Program-made: the position numbers and the translations under genes
Assembly: GCA_015039315.1 (NCBI GenBank)
Contig: WIDE01000014.1
Location: 214,799 to 277,986 of the forward strand
Direction of reading: 5' to 3'
From: Clavulina sp. PMI_390
Lineage: Eukaryota > Basidiomycota > Agaricomycetes > Cantharellales > Hydnaceae
DNA: 63,188 bases
Part shown: positions 33,222-43,051 of the stretch, piece after piece
Numbering within the stretch: position 1 is the stretch's first letter
Layout of the letters: each line of letters starts with the position of its first letter
The notes under the pieces: model-generated
Database searches by the model: none
Told to the model about the DNA's origin: nothing
Seen by the model: only the letters and a program-made list of their open reading frames with translations

Positions 33222-34901
33222 ATGTTGTCCAAATTGCCACTGAAAGCTCCATCTCTCCCCATCCCAACACCTTCTTTGCCGAGCCTTCCCCGCGCCCCGA
33301 CTCTTCCATCGCTCCCTCTAAAAGTTCCTCAATTACCGTCTCCTACTGCGATCATCACAGCACCGATCAAAGCTCCGATCGCGTTCGTCACCAGTATCTT
33401 AGAAAATGAGAAAGAGTCCAATCTTCCAGAAGACTCCGATGGGCTAGACAGCGAGGTCATTGAGTGAGTCATCAATCAACTCTCTTCCCAAACTGGCAGG
33501 ATACTCGGTCCGAACTCAACCTGTTTGACTTGATCCTCAGCCCGACAACTCTCCCAGACTCGATCATTGCCGTGGCAAGTCAAATCCCCTTGATGAGCAT
33601 GATGAGCTGCAGCTAATTTGGCATATACACCTGATATCCTTAGCTGGAGAAATTCCGCTCAGCATTGGATCTTGAAGCGCATATAATTCTGGATCCCCTC
33701 ATTCGAGAATGCCTGGTAAGTATGTCGGAGACTCGTCTATAGCACGCTCTAATTCCCGATATCTAGGGCTTTGTGGCGAAGTGGAAGTTGACAACAACTG
33801 TGTCAGACTCGAATGTTGTCTTCTCGCTCGGCATGGCGCTTCCTCGCAGTATGTATGCGCGTAGGGTGGCCGACAGTCTTGAAAACCTCTCGAACCTTGT
33901 CTGGCAGCACGCGCCAGCAGAGGCAATCCCCATCTGGCAAGAGTGCATGCGATTATATCAATGCCTCGCGATCGTTGAGCCCACACCATTCAGGCTGAGA
34001 TACGCGCGTTCAGCATACAAGGTTCGCCGATACAGCGAAATCTCGGGGTTGATCAAGACCACGAGCCCCACCAACATGGAATCGGTTACGGGCGGACCGA
34101 GCCGGCAACTAGCCGCTGAGGAACATCGTCCTGCGCCACCTAAACGATCAAGCTCGCTCTTCGTGCACCTGGATGTCATCCCTATCTTGACGTTCTCAGT
34201 CCCCCAGTTCTGCAAGGACATCACAGAGGGGACGTTCAACGAGGGGTCAGCAGTGATTCGTGTCCTCAAGCGTCGCAAGGCACAGAGCGGCTTAAGGCAT
34301 GAGTTCTTGATTATCCAATGCGACTCAGAGAAGTCAGGAGAATTTCATATCCGTATTGATCGCTCTGCGTCCCAGTCTGGGGGACTGTCCTTCGGCAGTT
34401 TGCTCTCCCTCTTCCCGGCCAAGGATTCGGTATGTCTATTTATGAGTTACCGCATGTGGGGTCGAGTAAACCTTGTTCCTAGTATCGCTGATTTTCCAAT
34501 ACCCTAGATTACCATTGCGAAGACGGAGAAGCAGCTTATTGACTATGCTCATACAGACAGTATAGAGAAGATGATTGTCACCTTCCCTAAAAATGACAAC
34601 CAACGATATGGTCCGAGAGTGAAGGACCTTGTCGCAATTCTGTCCGTCATTGAGAAGATATCACCGACGTACTCCCTCATTAACGTAAGTCACTATGATT
34701 GGACCACTGTGATCCTTCTCATTGTGGGTGCTGACCGTCCAACGGCAGGAGAACTGCTATTTCCTGGCCTCGATCCTTGAAGAGGCGTTGATGGATATGT
34801 TTGATGGAGTTGCTGCCGAACCGGTTGGTGTGAGATGGTCAGAAGAGAAGGCGCCTAAAGCTCGGGAGGATGTGCTCAGTCGGCTCTATTGGGGCTCATG
34901 A
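33222..34901 (+). CDS. unknown protein with LPSLP repeats at the N-terminus
   Basis: About six exons join to roughly 460 residues. The ATG at 33222 opens a Pro/Leu-rich start with repeated units of the type APTLPSLPLKVPQLPSP, followed by an acidic patch (NLPEDSDGLDSEVIE). The body is globular and mixed: LEKFRSALDLEAHIILDPLI, VWQHAPAEAIPIWQECMRLYQCL, LFVHLDVIPILTFSVPQFC, FHIRIDRSASQSGGLSFGSL, IEKMIVTFPKNDN and ENCYFLASILEEALMDMFDG near the end, then stop TGA at 34899-34901. The intron after IIAV appears to start GCAAGT, a strong GC-type donor (33575); a weaker GT donor three bases earlier would drop one valine. The HIRIDR stretch and the late CYFLAS stretch look like a small enzyme or binding fold, but I recognise no family. 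No signal peptide or membrane span. Confidence 0.72.
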
Positions 34902-35137
34902 TCAGCTGCTGTTGCCACGTCGTTGATCCTTTTTTTTTGCTCTAGCATTTGTCGTGTACCTTCTAGTTTGTAGCGATTTTTTTTTTGGCTGCTTATCCAT
35001 ATATCATGCTATACAGCGACAATTGTATTTCTGCTAACAAGTGTCCAAACCAAAACAACAACTTGAATAATGAAGATCGGGGGTTGAAAATCGTCCACAT
35101 ATACAGGTACAATATTAATGTTAACAATCAAGAGGAT

Positions 35138-36912
35138 TTATTCCACTCCAAGTTCACGCTTTAGCTGAGCTACCGCAGCCTGGTCACCAGTGTTCTGTAA
35201 GGGGACGTCAGCCGAACACCCGTTGCTAACCCGGCCGCAATACACACACCTTTCCAAGATCGTCGCTGAGCTTAACACATTGCTTTCCATCAATCTCGCT
35301 GAGTTTAATGACAATGTTAAGCGCCTTAGACTTTTCCCCAGTTGACAATGTTTTGAAGTCGTTCGTGAGCGATGTGCCCACACCGAAAGATGCTGGTGTG
35401 TAAGCGTCAGCATCACATCACTACATCAGTAAAAAGGCATCCCCATACCTTGAAATCCGATTTCTTTCGAGTTGACGTCTTGGATGTTCAGTGTCCTAGG
35501 CACATCGAGGCCATCAGAAAACACGAGTATTTTGGTCGAAACGTCGATTTCTAGTTCCTCGTATAGCTTTTTAGCTTCCCGCGCAAATTCCAGAGGAACC
35601 CCTGAGTCTTGCCGCATCCCTTTCCATCTTCGGGCGATATCAGGGGATGCCCTAATCTCACGAAAGAATACCGAAGAGCGGAAAGTGTCCGTAAGCGCAA
35701 TATGGAGACCTGTGTTGGCAGGATTTTCTGTGGGATAGGTAGCCTCCCACAGCTTGAGGGCAGTGGTGTTTGGTGTAGTGTAGCCAAGGAGAGCAGCGGT
35801 CTAAAGGTGTGAAGGCATAACAGTGAGCATGGTAATTGCATTGAATAAAGAGCGAATTTTACGCGCCCCCATTGTCCATTCGCTGTCATTCAATGCAGAA
35901 TCGGGGGAGCGCGTCAGATCGAGTGGCGAATAAAACGTTTGGATGCTTACTGCGCTATCGTGCCGATGGGCAATACGTCGAATTGATGGGCAAAGTGGAC
36001 CTATCCCAAGGAAACGATGCCACCATCACTGACAGGCACCTCTGAGAAGCTCATCAACGACTTACATTACTCGTCCCACGAAGCTGGCCTTTATATTGGG
36101 GGTCGGCTGATATTTCTTTGTGGGCGCGCATGAGACCTTGCATCACGAGTTGGTGGGTTTCGAATGACCGTCGCCGCCTGGTCCCAAACTCGGATAGCTG
36201 TACGCCATGCTTGAGAAGTTGAAGGCCTTTCTGATAAGCATTTTCTATATTGAAAGATCTCCATGTGAGGCTCCGCAGTCGAGCGGAAGTTATTCATAGC
36301 AGCTTGAAGACTTGGCAGACGGTACCTTCCTGGCCCTGCAAACTCCAGTCTGTATCATCGGTCGTAAAGTATGCCTCGCTAAGTGCTGCCATGAGAGGCA
36401 CTTCATAGAGGATCGTTTCGGCCCAGAGGCCGTGCACCTCAATTTGGATTTGCCCACGGTCTGGGTTTGCGGTGCTTGGCTCGAATGTGATGGAGACCTG
36501 GTCGTCTGGGTGGAATCTAAAGGCCTTCAGATAGTCCAGATACGAGTCTTTGAACCATGAACACCGTCTCTTGAGCCATGCGACCTCGTCATCTTGGAGT
36601 TGCCTATTTGCAAAATCTGCATATACAATGAGTCATGAAATTCTGCGCCATGAATGCGCATGCTTACCTGTCACTTTCTGCTGGAAGACAGCAAGACATG
36701 ATCGAGAGAACTCTGTCTGCTTTGATCGGTTGTTGAACTTGTATCGCACGACAGCATTAGGAAAATGTTCGAGTACGGCTTGCTGCATCGTCAGCTATTG
36801 AAAGGGTGTGGTGAGTCATGGTGGATCTCAGCGTAGCAAGATAGCAAGTTGGGCGAACCTTGTAAAGGTCAGTATCGAGTATCGAGCCATGGCTAGGGCT
36901 AGTGCCAGCCAT
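35138..36912 (-). CDS. NPT1: nicotinate phosphoribosyltransferase
   Basis: The first enzyme of NAD salvage (Preiss-Handler route), it joins nicotinate and PRPP to nicotinate mononucleotide. The exons start with [18 protein letters not shown] (start 36912) spliced to [14 protein letters not shown], the family N-terminus that forms the substrate lid. [41 protein letters not shown] and [21 protein letters not shown] follow; the last is the classic FGTRRR phosphoribosyl motif. Later come [69 protein letters not shown] and the end LKRELGVE. The length of about 430 residues and the order match yeast Npt1. It is convergent with the unknown gene at 33222 and divergent from the first P450. Very secure identity; a few internal exon borders are approximate. 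Confidence 0.93.
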
Positions 36913-37467
36913 GGGGTACCAACTCCAGATAAGAGAGAGAAAGCTTCCCATCAAGATAAGATTTGGAGGGGAGCGTGGGAGTGAGAGAGCTTGCCTTGTT
37001 TGGATCAACCGCAATTCATGGAATCCATAACGGGCAGTGTTCGCCAGCTCAACTGAGCAGGACTTGTGTTAGATCAGGCTGTGGACTCCTATATGTCAGC
37101 CAACCTGTGTGAGTACGCCATGAAGCCGCATCTAGATCTACACTAGCCTTGGAGTGAAATGCCTTGAGGGTCGCGCAGGTTCATGTTGCGGCCGCAACAC
37201 CTCCACCCGGACGACGCACCCACTTGTACGGCTGCGGCTAACTGTGTATGACTGATCCCAGATGACATCCTTCCAGTTTTTGGCTGTGACTGCTGTGGCT
37301 GTGACGTCGACTTCGCCGGTTGAAATTTGAATACGTCTGCTTCCGCAACTGCTCCCGAGAGGACCCGCCGCGCCTCTTCTCCGTCGCCTCCCTCCCCCTA
37401 AAGTCGCAAGTGCTGCCCCTCCCTCCCACTACACTCCCCCTCTTCTTTGAGTTATTCTCCAGCGCCG
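36913..37467. promoter_or_regulatory. divergent promoter region of NPT1 and the first P450
   Basis: About 555 bp between divergent start codons. It contains a 16-bp perfect palindrome at 37184-37199 and a pyrimidine-rich stretch just before the P450 start. No TATA box is obvious. Confidence 0.45.
37184..37199. promoter_or_regulatory. 16-bp perfect palindrome in the NPT1/P450 promoter
   Basis: TGTTGCGGCCGCAACA is its own reverse complement. It lies about 270 bp upstream of both start codons. It contains CGG and CCG half-sites, the triplets bound by Zn(II)2Cys6 factors, back to back. Function is inferred from symmetry and position only. Confidence 0.4.
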
Positions 37468-40019
37468 ATGGCGATTCTGAGTACCATCGTCGTGTGCATA
37501 TCGTTCCTCGCCCTGCTTGGACTGAAGATCGTTCGTGCTGTTGCTTGCTTTGAGCGTCATATTTGTGCGAATATTTGCTCAGTCTTGGTTGCAATCTCCC
37601 CCTTCTGCGCATTCTAGCTCTACGACCATGTTATCCGACCCCAATGGTTTCTAAGACATCTCCCTGGCCCCAAGAGCCGCAGCATCCTTACAGGAAACAT
37701 GAACGATGTATTCGCTCAAGCACCTTCGCTGGCACCACGGCAATGGCATTCCGAATTCGGCCATATTGTTCGATATGACGGATTCCTCAAGGTATGAATG
37801 CTCATTCAGATAAGCTGCAAGCATTCTTCACGACTGCTGCTGATGATTTGTCTTCACAGTCACCTCGCATATCCATCACCGATCCTCGCGCTCTGCATCA
37901 CGTATTAATTTCTGAGCCATATAAATTCCCCAAACCACCGTTCGTTCGCAAAATGCTAGCTTCGGCACTAGGAGAAGGTACTATTACCATAAAATTCTTT
38001 GACTCCGAAACATATCTCATCCACACATCTACGTGTAGGGCTAGTAATTGTCGAAGGAGAGGGTAATATCACCATCATCGATTCAATACTATTTACATGT
38101 CTCATTTACGAACTTCTTAGATCATCGGCGACAGCGGAAAATTATGGTGCGTGCACACTTTGGATGGGCCATGATTGCCATTTTCATCCCTGTGAACAGA
38201 ATCCGTCGTTTGGTCCCGCACATATCAAATCGTTATACCCTGTATTCATGGAAAAATCCCACCAAGCAAGTCTTCCGAACACCTTCCCAAAGCTCCCGTT
38301 CTAACGGAGAATTTCGCAGCTACGAGATGTGATGTTAAGCTTTGTGCAAACATCCTCCGCGGTGCCGGCCCCTTTAGATATGTATGACTTTGCAAATCGA
38401 GCGACGCTGGATGTGATTAGCTCCGCAGGTAAGTTCGGTCCATTTTCTTGAGACTTAACTTATCACGCGAGTTCCCAGGATTCGGGTACGAGGTTAATGC
38501 GATCGAACGAGGGAATGAGAATGAACTCGCAGCCGCATTCAATGACTTGTTCTCGGCCGTGTCTGATGTGCGCCCGGCCCAAATCTTGCGTTCATTCTTC
38601 CCTGTACTGAGCCAAATCATAGTGAGTGTGTCAAACTGATAAAGCCGCGAGTCCTGGCCTGTTAAGCTCACATTGTCTCCGTGAAAGCCTGACTGGTCTC
38701 CTCGGGTCACTGCGACTACTCGTGCGACGGAAACCATGCGCCGAATCGGAGATGAGCTTACCGAAGAAAAGAAGCGAAATGCTATCAATGCCGCTACCTT
38801 ACTATCTCGGTCTCCCGAGAAGAGCGAGACACCTGGTGTGGAGGCAAGTCAGTTGGGAGGAAGCAAGGACTTGCTCAGCATCCTCGGTAAGATTGTCACC
38901 CCTCATGAACCTCAATTCCAAGTGGCAAACCTTTTCCACAGTCAAGGCAAATATGGCTATAGATCTAAAGCCCTCTCAGAAGCTTTCTGACACAGAAGTA
39001 GCTGCTCGTATGTCTCACCTTGCTCCAATACCGTTAATCAAAATATCTCTTTGACTCTCCGTGGATGACATAGAAATTTCTACTTTTCTGCTGGCCGGAA
39101 ATGATACAACCGCGTAAGTCTAGGCATTCTCACACGTTAACTGACTCCTAACATCAGGTTGCAGAAATGCTATTACTTGGGGTATTTACGGTCTTTGCAA
39201 GTATCCTTCGACACAGAAAGCTCTCCGCCAGGAGCTCGTCGATGCATTCAACACCCTGGGAGACTCGCCAACTCTTGAAGAACTCAATGCACTTCCTTAT
39301 CTTGATGCGGTCGTCCGAGAAACCCTTCGTCGGTACTCCCCAGTTATGGCAACCACACGAGTGGCTAGCCGGGACTCTGTGCTCCCTTTAGCAAAACCTT
39401 TCGTTGACACCGCCGGAACGACGCACGGCACACTTTTGTAAGTTGGTGTTCGTTCGTGATGGGATCTGTTCAGCTAGGCTGATGGTATGCACCTTTGTAG
39501 CATACCGAAAGGAGCGACAATATTTGTCCCAATTGGTCACATGCAAACAAATTGCGCGGTCTGGGGCCCTGATGCTCTGGAATTTAGGCCTGAGCGCTGG
39601 CTCCATGAGAATGCCTCTTTGCTCCCCGAAGGAGTCAACGAGATGCCTTCTATTGCTTTCCCGACGTTCCTCGCTGGTTCCAGGGCCTGCATTGGGTTCC
39701 GCTTCACGTTGGCTGAGTATGTTGTCGCATTTATTGGTTCTTGAGCTTGATGAAGAACTAAATGTGATCGATGGCTGTGAGTTTAGGATGAAGTTGATAT
39801 TCTATGATCTTATCCGTGTAATGAACTTTGAGCTGGCCGTTCCGCCTGAAGAAATTGAAGGACGCACAAGGTGAGGCTGAATTACCCATCTTACCGGAAA
39901 TAGTTGGTTCCTGACCGTCCGAATTCTCGTAAAGTATCGTAACGAGACCAAGACTTGCATCACGCCCATCTGAGGGCTGGCAACTCCCCGTCCTTGTCAC
40001 ACCGATTGAGCATAACTGA
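37468..40019 (+). CDS. cytochrome P450, tandem copy 1
   Basis: A membrane-anchored monooxygenase. The start MAILSTIVVCISFLALLGLK is the N-terminal anchor. LYDHVIRPQWFLRHLPGPK, SPRISITDPRALHHVLI and the rest follow across about a dozen small exons. The core motifs are intact: I-helix FLLAGNDTT, K-helix RETLRRYSP (ExxR), the PERW segment FRPERWL, and the haem loop FPTFLAGSRACIGFRF (FxxGxRxCxG). The end is GWQLPVLVTPIEHN and TGA at 40019. The intron after KSHQ starts GCAAGT (38266) and ends CAG (38319), a GC-AG intron. A short intron inside EGE|DHRRQRKIM is absent from the other two copies. The length is about 540 residues. The motif pattern resembles basidiomycete CYP5150-type enzymes, but I do not assign a family. 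Substrate unknown. Confidence 0.9.
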
Positions 40020-40187
40020 CTGGTGGTCCCCAAGAAGTATTCTCTGGTATTACCCGCTTTTATCATTGCTACCCCCTATACTCCCCATCATGTATATCGA
40101 CCTCTGTGTAAATATAATGCTGCATAGTCCAGGCTTTATTGGCATTAGTTTCCCACGGACAACAACAATCAGACTCGCGACAGAAGC

Positions 40188-40239
40188 CTCCTTCGGGGAC
40201 CGAAAGAACCCGCTGCTGTCACTCCGCAACGCCGCTCCT
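40188..40239 (+). promoter_or_regulatory. shared promoter block, P450 copy 2
   Basis: CTCCTTCGGGG (40188-40198) and CAACGCCGCTCCT (40227-40239) lie 55-105 bp before the start of copy 2. Both occur in the same order before copy 3. Copy 1 shows only a looser version. They are probably retained from duplication and may be regulatory. Confidence 0.4.
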
Positions 40240-40293
40240 TCTCATTGACATACTCTCCTTCCACCAACACTACGTTTACCTCATTGGCGGCGG

Positions 40294-42745
40294 ATGGTGG
40301 GATCTCTTGGCGCCGTCGTCGCTTGTATAGCGCTTCTTGCGGTCGTTGCATTCAAGCTTGTCCGTATCTACCTTTGTTTCTTCGGAAGCTGATACAGAGT
40401 TTGTTGATGAGCAGCTCCCAATTTTAACACTATTCAGCTCTATGACAATGTTCTTCGGCCTCGATGGTTTCTAAGGCACCTCCCACGTCCCAAAAGCTTA
40501 AGTTTCATTACGGGGAACATGAATGAGCTGCTTCAGCAAGAACCCTCATCCGCTGCCCGTCGATGGCACTCCAAATTTGGTCACATCGTCCTATTTGAAG
40601 GGTTTTTCAAGGTGCATCTAGTTGTCGGCCCCCAATCTATGAAGAGCCTCTTACTGGCAGCTTATCTCAATAGTCACCACGCATATCTATCACAGATCCT
40701 CGAGCTCTACATCACGTCCTCATTGCCGAGCCGTATAAATATACAAAGCCTCAGTTCATTCGTCAATTGCTGGCTTTGTTGCTGGGAGAGGGTGAGAAGG
40801 TAGCCCCCATTTCGCGGACTACCCCATTCACGCAATTCATCTAGGCCTGGTAGTAGTTGAAGGGGAGGATCATCAGAGGCAAAGGAGGATAATGGTGAGG
40901 AATTTTGTATTACTCCCAATCATCCTCAAAGCAGCCCAATGTTTCCGCTAGAATCATTCCTTTGGCCCCGCGCAGATCAAGTCTCTATATCCTGTCATGA
41001 TGGAGAAGTCTCACCAGGCAAGTGCTGGTTTTGCGCCCATGCCTTTAAGTCTCAATCTCCAACAGGAAAAGATAGTTGCGCGACTTCATTCTACAAACTC
41101 TTCGCACGTCTTCTGCTCCGAGTAACCCCCTGGACATCTATGATCTCGCTGGGAGAGCAACACTAGACGTTATTGGATCCGCGGGTGGGTTGTTTGTTAG
41201 CGTAACTTGCTGATGTCTGTCTTATTTCGTGGTTATATTAGGGTTTGGTTACGAGATTAATGCAATTGAAAGAGGAAACGGCGGAAATGAGCTCGCCGCC
41301 TCATTCAGGGCACTATTCTCTTCGGTGGTCGAAGTAAAACCATTGGAGATCATTGTAACCACTGTCCCTATATTGAGATACCTAGTCGTGAGTACTTCAA
41401 AATATCCCATCACTTAGGTCCAGCCTCTCATATATATCTCAAATAGCCTGGATGGTCATACCGATTTGCAGCTATGGCTCGCGCAACCGCCACCATGCAG
41501 CGCATTGGAGATCAACTCGTAAATCAGAAAAAATCGGACGCTCTGAACTTGGCTACCCCGGTATATCGATCTAGCATTCAAGGGAAACCCAATAATGAGA
41601 CAAGTCAGCTTGAGGGAAGCAAGGATTTGCTGAGTATATTGGGCAAGTTTACTACCAGCCGAATTCCCTGTGTCCTGCCGTCCTCGCTGATCATTTATAA
41701 TAGTGCAAGCAAACATGGCGACAGGTCTCAAGCCTTCCCAGAAGCTTTCTGACGAAGAGGTGGCCGCTCGTAAGTCATCTTTACCTCGTGCCTTCCCCGC
41801 TAAGGTTTTCTTGATTGTATAGAAATCTCTACGTTCCTCCTCGCCGGCAATGACACAACTGGGTACGTATCTTCTTACGGAGAGTCGAAAACTTCCTAAC
41901 CCATTATCTCTTCAGGAATGCCATTACTTGGGGCATATATGGCCTTTGCAAGTTCCCTTCGACGCAGCGCGCTCTCCGAACCGAGCTAGTGGAAGCTTCA
42001 CACACTCTCGGAGAATCACCATCTATTGAAGGGCTCAACGCACTCCCTTATCTGGACGCGGTTGTACGAGAGACTCTCCGGCTTTATGCCCCAGCTATGG
42101 GGACGAGTCGTGTAGCCACCCAGGACTGCGTGCTACCTCTGGCAGAACCTTTCGTCGACACTGCAGGTGTCAAACACGATAAGCTCTTGTATGTTCTTTC
42201 ATATCCTGCCTTACGGATTGAGGTCTCATCCATGTTGTTCAGCGTACCTCGAAACACCACTGTTTTTGTTCCGATTGGTCATATGCAAACAAACCGTGCT
42301 GTCTGGGGTTCCGACGCCTTGGAGTTTAGACCAGAGCGTTGGCTCCCTGAGAACTCTTCCCTACTCCCAGAAGGAGTATACGAAATTCCCTCCATTGCGT
42401 TTCCCACTTTCCTGGCTGGGGCTAGGGGCTGTATCGGGTTCCGGTTCACTTTGGCTGAGTGAGTGCTCTTGATCTCCTGGTGCGGCTAAACAGAGGTATT
42501 CATTGATATTTTTGATGAAAGGATGAAACTGATTTTTTATGATCTCATCCGCTTGATGAGTTTCGAGCTAGCTGTTCCGCCACAAGAGGTGGAAGCCCGT
42601 GCAGAGTAAGGTGTTCGCCTATCTTCGCCATCATAGATCTCACTCGTTCTGCTTTCAAAGTATTGTAAACCGGCCAAGGGTGGCCTCGCGCCCGAATGAG
42701 GGCTGGCAGCTTCCGGTCCTTGTCACATTGATCGATCCCAACTAA
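40294..42745 (+). CDS. cytochrome P450, tandem copy 2
   Basis: A paralogue of copies 1 and 3. The start at 40294 gives the anchor MVGSLGAVVACIALLAVVAFKL, then LYDNVLRPRWFLRHLP. Exon joins restore SPRISITDPRALHHVLIAEP, VVVEGEDHQRQRRIM, SFGPAQIKSLYPVMMEKSHQ, FLLAGNDTTG, RETLRLYAP, FRPERWLPE, and the haem loop FLAGARGCIGFRF, ending VLVTLIDPN at 42745. Two introns use GC donors: after KSHQ (GCAAGT at 41018, acceptor ending 41075) and after KDLLSIL (GCAAGT at 41643, acceptor ending 41703). Only these donors keep the family frame. All catalytic motifs are present and no frameshift is seen, so the gene looks functional. It is closer to copy 3 than to copy 1 through most of the C-terminal half (shared TSRVAT and DTAGVKHD). 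Confidence 0.9.
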
Positions 42746-42929
42746 TCGATGGCCAGGTGAAGCCTTTTTTGAATAGTGTGCTCTCACTTTGCCTGCTTTG
42801 TTGTTTTCTTTATTCCTGGTGACTGGTACTATTGGTGCGGTAAAAGTAGAACGATAGAGATGCAGTATAGCCTGGATGTGAATTGGTGGTACTTTCCCAC
42901 GGGCAGTTGATCGGACCCGCAACGAATGG

Positions 42930-42993
42930 CTCCTTCGGGGGCCGGAGACAGCGCTCAAAAGACCCGCTGCCGCAGCCCCACAACGCCGCTCCT
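42930..42993 (+). promoter_or_regulatory. shared promoter block, P450 copy 3
   Basis: CTCCTTCGGGG (42930-42940) and CAACGCCGCTCCT (42981-42993) repeat the blocks found before copy 2, at similar distances from the start codon (43052). ACCCGCTGC between them is also shared. Confidence 0.4.
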
Positions 42994-43051
42994 CCCCGTA
43001 CCTCTCTCCTTTTACTATCAATCCTAGCCTTTCCTCGATTAGCAGCATCGG

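Noticed and set aside
42545..43048. 167-residue minus-strand open frame between P450 copies 2 and 3
   Set aside because: It overlaps the last exons of copy 2 in antisense and its promoter part has no coding features.
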